DNA from: Myxococcales bacterium
GTDB taxonomy: Bacteria; Myxococcota; Polyangia; Polyangiales; Polyangiaceae
Assembly: GCA_020430865.1 (NCBI GenBank)
Contig: JAGQIY010001279.1
Location: 1 to 30,089, forward strand
Direction: 5' to 3'
Length of the DNA stretch: 30,089 bases
A model generated the notes under the pieces. It saw only the letters and a program-made list of their open reading frames with translations. It was not told the DNA's origin and did no database searches. Made by a program: the position numbers and the translations under genes. Of the stretch, positions 16,854 to 24,043 are shown piece by piece. How positions within the stretch are numbered: the stretch's first letter is position 1; each line of letters starts with the position of its first letter.

Positions 16854-18272
16854 GTGCCTCCCCCCCAAACCCGCGGTCTACGTCCGTGGCATCCGCTGGG
16901 ATGGCTTTTTTTCTGCGGGATCATGGGGTTAGGTAAGCCGGTGCTCGCTGACAAGCAGCCAGGTCGGGTGCCGGGCGTGCTGTTCGGTGGCAGGATCGGC
17001 CCGCCTCCCGCCAAACCCCCGGTGAAGTGGGATCCATGGCTCCCGACCGGTCGCCCTCGGGTCGAGGCTCCGAGTCCAGCGTCGCTCGCCCGCAGCTGTG
17101 CGACACGGCGCCCCGTGTGTGTGCATTACCCACCTGACAGCGACGCTCAGGCGGTCAGCCAGACGCTGGACGCCCTGATCGAGGCCTGGGAGAAGTTGAT
17201 CGACGTCCAGGAGCTGCCGACGCCCCTGGGAGATCAGTCGCTGGGCGGCGACCCCCGGCTCGATTGGTACCTGCAGGGCAGCGAGCAGCTGGAGGTGCTC
17301 GCTGACGCGCCGCTCTTCGGCAGCCATGATCGCAGCTCCGGCTACTGCCGTAGCCCGTTGCCACTCGGGCCGGAGCGCGATCGCTGGGCGGTGCAGTGCC
17401 TGAGCGAGGTCATCGCCCTGAGACTCGATGCTTCGGAGTCACCTTTCACTCGACGTGCGGTGTCGACCCAGATCTGGTGGACGGTTGGTTTCCCTACGGA
17501 TATGGACGCGAGCGCCCTGGACGACGCGCAGCGCAATCCACAGCTGGCGCTCGGAGGCTCCGAACTGACGCCGGCAGCCGAGGGCGGCGCCGCGCTGTTG
17601 TTCGAGTTCCTCGACGAGAAGTACGGTGGGAGCCGCTGGGGCACGCTGGGTCTCAGCCTGTACTCGCTGGGCGCGAGCCTGACGGAGGGCGACGGCTGGC
17701 TGTACGACAACGAACCCGATGTCTTCGACGTGATCCGGCACACCTTCGACGAAGACCCTGTGGAGGTCGCCAACGTGCTCGCCGAGTTCGCCCTGGCTCG
17801 CGCCCGTCTGGGGGATCGCGACGATGGCAGCGGCCTGCCACCAATGGCATGGGTCGGCAGCTTCGGGCGCGTGCGCTTCGACTGGGCGCTGCGCTACTCC
17901 GAGCTGCCCAAGTTCGTGGCGCCGTGGCGGGCCATCGACCCCACGGGCACGGTGTTCGTGTTCCTCGAGCTGGACCAGCTCCCGGACGCTCCCGAGCTCG
18001 GCCTGCGAGCCAACTGGGAGGCGCCGGTCAGCTTCAAGTGGAACGTCGCCATCCTGGATTCCACGGGGCAATTGAGAAAGCAGGTCGCGATCAAGTACGA
18101 ACCTCGAGCCACCCAGACCGAGCGCACCTTGGTACTCGACGCGAAGCCAGGCGAAGCACTGCTGATCACCGGCGTGAATCAGGGAGGCGTGAACCTGAGT
18201 CATCCGTTCGACCCGGACGTGACTCCCTTCGAGCCCCACGACTACGCGCTCTACCTGGTGGACATGGAGTAG
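16854..18272 (+). CDS. Secreted protein of unknown function
   Basis: About 472 residues. The N-terminus (Arg residues, then WLFFCGIMGLGKPVLA before Asp) looks like a signal peptide with cleavage after VLA, so export is expected. No lipobox. Mature part: Pro-rich start, then a region that reads like a folded domain with Trp/Asp-rich segments (LDWYLQGSEQLEVL, YGGSRWGTLGLSLYSLGAS, WLYDNEPDVFDVIRHTF) and a C-terminal beta-rich segment (FKWNVAILDSTG, GEALLITGVNQGG, YALYLVDME). No catalytic motif identified. GTG 16854 was chosen because it precedes the signal peptide; the frame opens further upstream at 16725, but that stretch overlaps the divergent promoter. Its last 22 bp overlap the convergent subtilase gene. 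Confidence 0.78.
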   Translation: MPPPQTRGLRPWHPLGWLFFCGIMGLGKPVLADKQPGRVPGVLFGGRIGPPPAKPPVKWDPWLPTGRPRVEAPSPASLARSCATRRPVCVHYPPDSDAQAVSQTLDALIEAWEKLIDVQELPTPLGDQSLGGDPRLDWYLQGSEQLEVLADAPLFGSHDRSSGYCRSPLPLGPERDRWAVQCLSEVIALRLDASESPFTRRAVSTQIWWTVGFPTDMDASALDDAQRNPQLALGGSELTPAAEGGAALLFEFLDEKYGGSRWGTLGLSLYSLGASLTEGDGWLYDNEPDVFDVIRHTFDEDPVEVANVLAEFALARARLGDRDDGSGLPPMAWVGSFGRVRFDWALRYSELPKFVAPWRAIDPTGTVFVFLELDQLPDAPELGLRANWEAPVSFKWNVAILDSTGQLRKQVAIKYEPRATQTERTLVLDAKPGEALLITGVNQGGVNLSHPFDPDVTPFEPHDYALYLVDME

Positions 18273-20704
18273 CGGCGGCGGGCGCCCAGCCCGAGCGCGC
18301 ACAGGAGCAACCAGAGCCCGTTCGCAGCCTCTCCCGACGCCTGCTGGCAGCCGCCCCGCGCCCTTGGCACGACGTCCACCAGGTGCGCGTCCACGGCGAT
18401 GGGCACTGAGCGCCTGACCAGCATCTCCCCACGGAATCGCGCTTCGAGACCCAAGCGCTTTCCACCGCTGCCGGCATCCGCGGCGACCCGGGCGCGCCAC
18501 ACCCCGGGAGCGATGCGGGTCAGCTTCTCTGGCTGGCTCCCGTTCCCCACCCGCAGCTCCAGGTCGTCGCCACTGACCTGGTCTGCGATGTGTCCGCTCG
18601 CCGTGCGCAACTCCAGGTAGACGTCGAAGGGCCACGCTGGATCAGGGTGAGCGAAGGAGGCCGCGACGCTCATCCAGCTGCGCGCCGCGTCCGGACTGGC
18701 CGCATCGCCACTGACTCCGCCTTCCAACAGCTGCGCCTCCAGCGCGCCCAACGTGTCCAGCGCGCCTGCGCCGGTCTGTTGCTCGAGCGCGACGATTCCC
18801 CCCAGGGGACGCGCGCCGGCCTGCAGCAGCGCACGCACGCGAGACTGCGTCAGGCTCGGATCGCCCTCGAGGAGCAGCGCTACCGCACCAGCGACCTGAG
18901 GCGCGGCCATGCTCGTGCCGGTGGTGACCGCGTGATAATCGTCGACCACCAGGCAGTCCGCGCCCGCCGAGCACACGCCAGCGCCGGCGAAGATCCCCGT
19001 GTTGTTCGTGCGCGCCGGATCGGCGAGCCGACTCATGGCGCCCACGAGGAACGCCCCAGGCGCGCTGATCTCGGGCTTCATGACACCGATGGCGTTGGGG
19101 CCGGCGGAGGAGAAGTACGCGGTCCCGTCCGCCGGCGGATTCTCCACGGAACCAAAACTCGAGACCTTGATCGTGCTCCCATCTCGGGTGGGCCAGGACA
19201 GCCGATTGATGGTGGCGCCCACCGCGATCAGCTCCGGATGCGATCCGGGGAGGTTGATCGTGCCTTCCTTCAGCGCTCGAGGAACCAGCGCACCAATGCT
19301 GCCAGAACTGGGAGAGAGATCCCCGTCGGACTGCAACCAAACCGAGGCCGAACCATGCCCCTCGAGCCGCAACGCGAAGGTCTCGCCCGCCTTCCAGCTG
19401 CCATCGAGCACGACCACCGCGGCGTTCGGGACGGTGAGCGGACTCTCCAGGCTCTCTTGACCATCGAAGATGGTAACCGTCAGATCACCGCGCTTGAACG
19501 ACGCCGCGCGACCGTACTCGAGCGGCGGAATCCACTCGCCGTCACCGTCGTCCAATCCCACGTCGAGCGCGTCCCCCGGTCGCATCGTGATCCAGACGAA
19601 CACGCGCCCGTTCGTCTCCTGCTTGTTCGACTTCGGCGTGATGATCGGGACCCGAACGCTCGAGCTGTGAGGAACGTGGACCTCCGTGTGGGTGCCCCAG
19701 GGATCGGGGTACTTCGCCAGCAGACCATCGTAGACGGCCCCGCTATTCCCCGCGGCAACAACTATCGCTCGCCCGGGCAGGTCGTCTCCTACGAACTCGG
19801 CAAGGCCCTCCTCGAGCGCAGACGAGCCGTCGTGCGCACCGAAATCCGATCCAAGGCTCAAGTTCACGACAGCGGGAAGTCCGAGCTCCTCGGCCCGCTC
19901 GAAGATGAAGCGAGTTCCGAGCAAGATGTCTGCGTCGTAGAAGGAGCCGCTCGCGCCGCGATCACCGCGCACGATGATCAGCCGCGCCTCCGGTGCCACG
20001 CCGATGTAGCGGCTGGGATCCGTCGCTAGCCCATTGCCCGCTGCGAGGGAGGTCACGTGCGTGCCGTGACCGAACGAATCACTGGTGACCGAGCGCCCCA
20101 TGGCGTTCGCGGCGTCAATGTCCGCGGCAGAGTAGATCGCGCAGGGGGTGAGGGTGGTACAGCCGAATGACTCCTCGAGGGCTGGGTGGAGCCCCGCGGG
20201 GCTCCTCGAGAAGTCGAGCAACCAGGCAATACGGCTGGTTCCGTCGAGGTTCTGGAAGTCCGGGTGCGCAGCGTCGATCCCGGTGTCGATGACTCCAACG
20301 ACCGCGCCTCCACCGGCGCGTCCAGTTTCCACACGAAATTCTCCAGCGCGAGTCCACACCGCGGCGCGGTCCAGCAAGACGTGCCGTGGTGGCGACCACT
20401 CTGCGCGCCAGGCTGGATGCTGAGCACGCAGCGCGGCGAGCTCCGACGCCGTGAGCCAGCCACCGGAGAAGCTGGGTGACACCGCGGTCAGAGGCTGCTC
20501 TCCGGCCCAGCGCTCCCGATGTCGAACCACCACGGGGACCCGGGGCTCTTCGCCAAGGCGCACGCCAGCCACCCGCAGCCAATCGCTGGCCCCGAGTCGC
20601 TCGAGGCCCTCGGGCGCGGACACCTGGGCGAATCCGGGTGAACTCACCAGAGCGGTCAGGGCGCCGAGCACGGCAGCCGATCTCCGGACGGAATGGCGGC
20701 TCAA
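18251..20704 (-). CDS. Secreted subtilisin-family (S8) serine protease with MYXO-CTERM-like tail
   Basis: 817 residues. Signal peptide MSRHSVRRSAAVLGALTALV...GFAQ. The catalytic triad is intact: Asp in VIDTGIDAAHPD (about 137), His in GHGTHVTSLAAG (about 213) and Ser in TGTSMAAPQVAGA (about 595). A long insert between His and Ser is typical of large S8 proteases. The C-terminus has GGCQ, a hydrophobic stretch NGLWLLLCALGLGA and RRR, matching the MYXO-CTERM plan (Cys, membrane helix, Arg cluster) that directs processing and cell-surface retention in myxobacteria. Start is TTG 20704, overlapping the stop of the upstream PDZ-thioredoxin gene (TTGA), so translation is probably coupled. Its 3' end overlaps the convergent gene by 22 bp. 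Confidence 0.92.
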   Translation of the reverse strand: MSRHSVRRSAAVLGALTALVSSPGFAQVSAPEGLERLGASDWLRVAGVRLGEEPRVPVVVRHRERWAGEQPLTAVSPSFSGGWLTASELAALRAQHPAWRAEWSPPRHVLLDRAAVWTRAGEFRVETGRAGGGAVVGVIDTGIDAAHPDFQNLDGTSRIAWLLDFSRSPAGLHPALEESFGCTTLTPCAIYSAADIDAANAMGRSVTSDSFGHGTHVTSLAAGNGLATDPSRYIGVAPEARLIIVRGDRGASGSFYDADILLGTRFIFERAEELGLPAVVNLSLGSDFGAHDGSSALEEGLAEFVGDDLPGRAIVVAAGNSGAVYDGLLAKYPDPWGTHTEVHVPHSSSVRVPIITPKSNKQETNGRVFVWITMRPGDALDVGLDDGDGEWIPPLEYGRAASFKRGDLTVTIFDGQESLESPLTVPNAAVVVLDGSWKAGETFALRLEGHGSASVWLQSDGDLSPSSGSIGALVPRALKEGTINLPGSHPELIAVGATINRLSWPTRDGSTIKVSSFGSVENPPADGTAYFSSAGPNAIGVMKPEISAPGAFLVGAMSRLADPARTNNTGIFAGAGVCSAGADCLVVDDYHAVTTGTSMAAPQVAGAVALLLEGDPSLTQSRVRALLQAGARPLGGIVALEQQTGAGALDTLGALEAQLLEGGVSGDAASPDAARSWMSVAASFAHPDPAWPFDVYLELRTASGHIADQVSGDDLELRVGNGSQPEKLTRIAPGVWRARVAADAGSGGKRLGLEARFRGEMLVRRSVPIAVDAHLVDVVPRARGGCQQASGEAANGLWLLLCALGLGARRRYSMSTR

Positions 20705-21600
20705 GGCGTCTCGAGTCCTTCAGCGGCTGAGTCGCTCGTGCCGATCAGGCGGTCGACGGCGCGCTCGAGCTCCGCGATCTTCCGCTCGTCGTACCCGACC
20801 ATCAAGTCCCTGACGACGCCGCGCTGATCGATCAAAAACACGGAAGGCAGTGCGTAAGCGTGATATGCAACGGACGTCTTTCCGTGGAGATCCGCCGCAA
20901 CCGCATAGCCCAACTCCTGCTCGACACTCGAGCGCACCGCGACCTCGAGGGTGTCCGTCGTGATGGCCAAGATCTCGACTCCCTGTCCCGCCCAGCGCTG
21001 ATGCCACTGTTTCAATGTTGGAACGAGCATGCGGCACACCATGCACCAGTCGGCCCAGAACTCCACCAGCAGCACCTTTCCGCGGTAGCCCCCGATGCTT
21101 GCAGGGACCTGGCCCTGGACCCCCACCAGACCATCGAAGTCGGGTGCCGGGGCACCCACGTAGGCGCGCTCGACCAGCTGGTCGTCGCTCGGGCGCTGCG
21201 CCAGCGTCACCGCGAGCAAGCGATCCTGGCCTCCGCGACGCACCGCGAAGGCCACGCGCTTGCCAGCGCCCGCTGCCTTGATCTTGGCGACGACCGCCTC
21301 TGGGCTGCTCATCGCTTCACCGTCAATGCTCACAATCACGTCCTGAGCTTGCAGACCCGCGCTCGCAGCTGGGGATCGAGGCAGAACCGCCGCAACACGC
21401 ACTCCCGCTTCCGCACGCGGAGCCAATGCTAGCTCGGCGCCGAGCCACCCTGCCGTCGCGGGCGCGCTCGGCTCCATTCCCTCCGGAAACAGAACCGGCG
21501 CTGACTCGCTCTGCGCTCTTGGCGCGGGCGCCGAACCGCTGCACCCCGTCGCCGTCGACACGGCGACGACGGCGAGCGCCAGCGAAGAGCGAAGGTGCAT
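20701..21600 (-). CDS. Lipoprotein fusing PDZ and TlpA-like thioredoxin domains
   Basis: 299 residues. Signal peptide with lipobox (VSTATGC), so it is exported and lipid-anchored. Residues about 45-135: PDZ domain (GWLGAELALAP, VLPRSPAASAGLQAQDVIVSIDGE), expected to bind C-terminal peptides. Residues about 140-285: thioredoxin fold of TlpA/ResA type with VLLVEFWADWCMVCRMLVP (active CMVC) and the cis-Pro region YALPSVFLIDQ. Likely a periplasmic thiol-disulphide protein that recruits substrates through PDZ. The frame is open upstream to 21963, but those residues are Arg-rich antisense of the haem lipoprotein; ATG 21600 gives the signal peptide. It is translationally coupled to the subtilase, suggesting a joint role, perhaps folding or thiol control of the protease or its Cys-containing tail (inference). 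Confidence 0.9.
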   Translation of the reverse strand: MHLRSSLALAVVAVSTATGCSGSAPAPRAQSESAPVLFPEGMEPSAPATAGWLGAELALAPRAEAGVRVAAVLPRSPAASAGLQAQDVIVSIDGEAMSSPEAVVAKIKAAGAGKRVAFAVRRGGQDRLLAVTLAQRPSDDQLVERAYVGAPAPDFDGLVGVQGQVPASIGGYRGKVLLVEFWADWCMVCRMLVPTLKQWHQRWAGQGVEILAITTDTLEVAVRSSVEQELGYAVAADLHGKTSVAYHAYALPSVFLIDQRGVVRDLMVGYDERKIAELERAVDRLIGTSDSAAEGLETP

Positions 21601-21623
21601 ACCCAGCGTGGTACCATGAGCCC

Positions 21624-22133
21624 TTGCGTTTGGCTGCTTGCTTCCTGGCGCTGAGCGTCTTCTCCTGCGCGGCCGCTCCAGGGGCGGAGTGGGCTGGCGC
21701 GAGTGACGCCCCTCGTGGCGTCGAGCGCAAGCCTTCGGCGTCCGCCGCCGAAGCGCCGAGACGCCTGAGCGACTGGGAAGCCGTCGCCTCCCTCGCGGAG
21801 GTGAAGCTCGGAGACGAGCGTCCGCTTTCCCTCGGACACGGGGGTGGGCGCTACAGCTACGCGATCTACGCCCCGGCAGAGCTTCATGCGAGCTACGAGA
21901 GGCCAGTGCGCGACACGAGCTTCCCTCCAGGCGCGCTCCTGGTGGAGCGAACCTTCGACGCAAGGAGCGGCGAGCCCGGTCCCGTCTTCGTGATGCGCAA
22001 GCAGGCGTCCGCGTGGGAGTTCCACGAGGTCGACCCCGAAGGGTTCATCCAGCCGCGCGACGAGGAGCGCTGCCGACGCTGTCACGCGGAGGCTCGGGCA
22101 GACTTCGTCTTCGGCGCACCAACCCCGCGCTAG
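21624..22133 (+). CDS. c-type haem lipoprotein, cytochrome P460-like
   Basis: 169 residues beginning at TTG. The N-terminus RLAACFLALSVFSC is a lipoprotein signal ending in a lipobox. The C-terminus contains one CxxCH haem-attachment motif (CRRCH) followed by ARADFVFG, and the preceding pattern (PPGALLVERTFDA, VFVMRKQASAWEFHEVDPEGF) resembles the cytochrome P460 family; assignment to that family is by pattern only. Expected role: single-haem electron carrier or small oxidoreductase in the envelope. An ATG at 21616 is in another frame and stops quickly, so TTG 21624 is preferred. Divergent from the PDZ-thioredoxin gene with only 23 bp between starts, so each promoter must lie within the other's coding region or the starts are slightly off. 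Confidence 0.8.
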   Translation: MRLAACFLALSVFSCAAAPGAEWAGASDAPRGVERKPSASAAEAPRRLSDWEAVASLAEVKLGDERPLSLGHGGGRYSYAIYAPAELHASYERPVRDTSFPPGALLVERTFDARSGEPGPVFVMRKQASAWEFHEVDPEGFIQPRDEERCRRCHAEARADFVFGAPTPR

Positions 22134-22228
22134 CGCTGCCGAGCCACAAAGTACGCCAAGCCGGGAATCAACCTCGGGGAGGCCGGGTTGCACCCAGCAG
22201 CAACGGACAGCCCGGGCTCACGGGCGAT

Positions 22229-22278
22229 GCACAAAAAGCCACGGCCCCGCTCCAGCAGGAACAGGGCCGCGAGTGGCT
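22229..22278 (-). terminator. Intrinsic terminator, - strand, at left edge of gene-free region
   Basis: On the - strand the arms AGCCAC (22278-22273) and GTGGCT (22242-22237), continued by GGCCC/GGGCC pairs (22268-22264 with 22247-22243) and a small inner stem, form a strong hairpin immediately followed by TTTTTG. It would end transcripts coming leftwards, either read-through from aroE or an RNA from the - strand of 22.3-22.9 kb. On the + strand the same bases are a hairpin without T tract. Confidence 0.6.
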
Positions 22279-22823
22279 CGGTTCACCAGGGTGAACCCTC
22301 AAGCAAGCATAAGCGGAAGAAAAAGAGAGTCTAAGCCAAGCCTCACAGCGCCCCATCCCAGGGGCAGTCAAGTCCGGCGCTCGGCCGCTGGCCAAGGCCA
22401 AAAGCAAGGGGAGTCGGTCGCAACCCAACCAGCAAAGATCAGGCTCTGGCAACGCGCCCCGCGAGGCGCGCGACCAACGATCCCACCCTGCGTGAGCAGG
22501 GTCAGCAGGCTCTTCGACGGTTCAAGCCAGGCAAGCGACGCAGCTACCGAGGGGGAAAGTAAGAGGTAGCAGCGCGAAGCGAAGACGAAGAGCTAATCGA
22601 AGCGAAGCGAAAGCCGTAAGGAAGGGAGGGAGAAGAAAGAAACCAAGCCAAGCAGGTCCACCAGGGGACCGGACAAGTACCAGCCCTTTAGCAGTCATCG
22701 TGCCACACCCAAGCAAACCGCAAAAAACCCAAGCAACCCAATCAGATGACTGTCCGCCGCCAGAGCCAGGCGCGAGTAAGGATGGCACCACTGTCAGGCC
22801 CCCTGGTGGACCATGCATTTTTT
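22237..22823 (+). ncRNA. Candidate large structured non-coding RNA
   Basis: The stretch 22134-22894 has no ORF with convincing protein features. On the + strand it is A-rich and T-poor (42 A against 5 T in 22561-22660), unlike the flanks, as in RNAs with many unpaired A. Hairpins: 22237-22278; 22280-22297 (GGTTCACC/GGTGAACC); 22350-22365 (GCCCC/GGGGC); 22453-22472 with GCGA loop; 22486-22502 (ACCCTGC-GTGA-GCAGGGT); 22543-22570 (GCTACC/GGTAGC); 22692-22752 (CAGTCATC/GATGACTG). Long-range pairs: 22442-22450 with 22759-22767 (9 bp) and 22655-22667 with 22800-22812 (13 bp), then T6 at 22818-22823. The short motif CAAGC recurs at least eight times. It fits none of the large RNA families I can recall in full. 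Strand and ends are uncertain because a - strand terminator sits at its left edge. Confidence 0.45.
22655..22823 (+). other. Stem-closed 3' module with T6 tract inside the candidate RNA
   Basis: GGTCCACCAGGGG (22655-22667) is the exact reverse complement of 22800-22812, enclosing 132 bases that contain the CAGTCATC/GATGACTG stem. T6 begins 5 bases after the closing arm, so this could be the 3' end and terminator of a + strand RNA. The 5' arm can also fold locally (GGTCC 22655-22659 with GGACC 22666-22670), so two exclusive structures are possible. Confidence 0.45.
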
Positions 22824-22832
22824 GCAGAGGCA

Positions 22833-22849
22833 CTAACGCGTTGCGTTAG
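22833..22849. repeat. Perfect 7-bp hairpin near aroE 3' end
   Basis: CTAACGC-GTT-GCGTTAG lies 46 bp beyond the aroE stop. It lacks a T tract on either strand, so it may protect the aroE mRNA end rather than terminate by itself. Confidence 0.4.
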
Positions 22850-22894
22850 CGCCCGCTCCCAAACGCACGCTTCAATGCGGATCGAGCGCAGCAC

Positions 22895-23722
22895 TCACAG
22901 GAAGTGCTGCAGCGCCTCGTCCATCGCCGCGAGCGGCGCTTGCTGCCCCGTGTAGAGCTCGAACTGCCTCGCCGCCTGGTGCAGCAGCATGCGCCCACCA
23001 TGAATGACGGTGTTGCCCCGCCGCCGGCAGCGCTCGAGCCATGGGGTGACCAGCGGCTTGTACACGATGTCCATGACCACGCAGTCTCGTGACAGCGTTT
23101 CCGCAGGGATTGGCTCTCCCGGGTTGCCCTGCATGCCCACTGAGGTCGCGTTCACGACGAACTCAGGCCTGCTGGCCAAGGCATCCTCGAGAGTGATCGC
23201 CGTTGCGCCCCCAAGGCCAGCGCCGCGGATCTCCTCGACCAGAGCCTCGGCTCTCCGCTGGTTGCGATTGACGACCAGCACCTGGGCGCCCGCCTTCCAA
23301 AGGCCATACACCACCGCGCGCGCGGCTCCCCCGGCGCCAATCACCAGCACGCGGCGCTCCTCCACGGAGCCGATCTCCTCCAACGCTCGCACCGCGCCCG
23401 CGGCGTCGGTGTTGTGCCCCGTCAGGCGCCCGGCGTCGTTGACCACCGTGTTCACCGCGCCGATCGTCAGCGCCAGGGGGTCGATGTCATCCAGCAACGA
23501 CAGGATGGCGATCTTGAACGGCATCGAGATGCCGAAGCCTCGAATCCCGAGCGCCCGCATTCCCTTCAACGCGTCCCCCAGGGCCCTCTCTTCGAGCGAG
23601 AAGGGCACATATCGGTAGTCCAGCCCCAGGGCCCGATAGCCCGCTTCGTGCATGGCCGCCCCCACGGGCGAGGCGAACAGCGAGAGCGAGCCGCACAACG
23701 TGATCGGGGGATCTCCAGCCAT
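22895..23722 (-). CDS. aroE: Shikimate dehydrogenase family protein, SDH-L-like
   Basis: NADP-dependent reduction of 3-dehydroshikimate to shikimate is the family reaction. 275 residues. Seen: N-terminal substrate region LCGSLSLFASPVG (replacing the usual HSxSPxxHN), ALGIRGFGISMPFK with the catalytic Lys, LTGHNTDAAG with the catalytic Asp, cofactor loop VIGAGGAARAVVYGL, and VNATSVGM. The SMPFK motif and ALGIRG context resemble the Haemophilus HI0607 SDH-L group more than classical AroE (NVTxPxK), from memory of that sequence. Both catalytic residues are kept, so activity is plausible, but whether it serves aromatic synthesis or another substrate is open. ATG 23722 was chosen because it starts just before the conserved region; the longer frame to 23812 adds unrelated residues. 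Confidence 0.88.
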   Translation of the reverse strand: MAGDPPITLCGSLSLFASPVGAAMHEAGYRALGLDYRYVPFSLEERALGDALKGMRALGIRGFGISMPFKIAILSLLDDIDPLALTIGAVNTVVNDAGRLTGHNTDAAGAVRALEEIGSVEERRVLVIGAGGAARAVVYGLWKAGAQVLVVNRNQRRAEALVEEIRGAGLGGATAITLEDALASRPEFVVNATSVGMQGNPGEPIPAETLSRDCVVMDIVYKPLVTPWLERCRRRGNTVIHGGRMLLHQAARQFELYTGQQAPLAAMDEALQHFL

Positions 23723-23903
23723 CTCCCGCAAGCTATCACCTGATTCACCCCGCGCGACGCCGCGGTGGGCGGCGTTCCGCGTGGCGTCCACGGCGAGCAG
23801 CCCGAGACGCACCAGTCAGCATCCAGCGGCGCGACGCCTCGCGAGGTTTCCGCGACTCCGCCCAGCAAGCTGGGCTCCGTACGCGGCTCCAAGAAGCACG
23901 GTG

Positions 23904-23977
<74 letters not shown>

Positions 23978-24043
23978 TTGGGGGAGGCGATACATAGCAA
24001 CGGGCGGGGGTTCGTCAAAGGGAATTTCGCGGTAGTTTCGGGG

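Noticed and set aside
17439..18635. 398-residue - strand ORF over the secreted protein and subtilase ends
   Set aside because: Frame shadow; no signal or motif, conflicts with two better genes.
18590..20029. 479-residue + strand ORF antisense to the subtilase
   Set aside because: The S8 triad and MYXO-CTERM-like tail on the - strand explain this region.
22692..22790. Partial resemblance to RNase P RNA conserved segments (GTGCCACA...AGCAAACCGC and ATGACTGTCC...CAGAGCC)
   Set aside because: The two segments are about 20 bases apart instead of about 200, no GAGGAAAGTCCG-type 5' strand of helix P4 was found, and ATGACTG already pairs with a nearby CAGTCAT. An Rfam rnpB model search would settle it.
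22237..22823. tmRNA, group II intron or retron RNA
   Set aside because: No tag reading frame or tRNA-like ends, no domain V-like hairpin, and no reverse transcriptase gene in the window.
22522..22833. 103-residue hydrophobic ORF on the - strand of the gene-free region
   Set aside because: Composition follows from the T-rich complement of an A-rich strand; no start signal, no domain-like pattern, and it crosses the structured elements.
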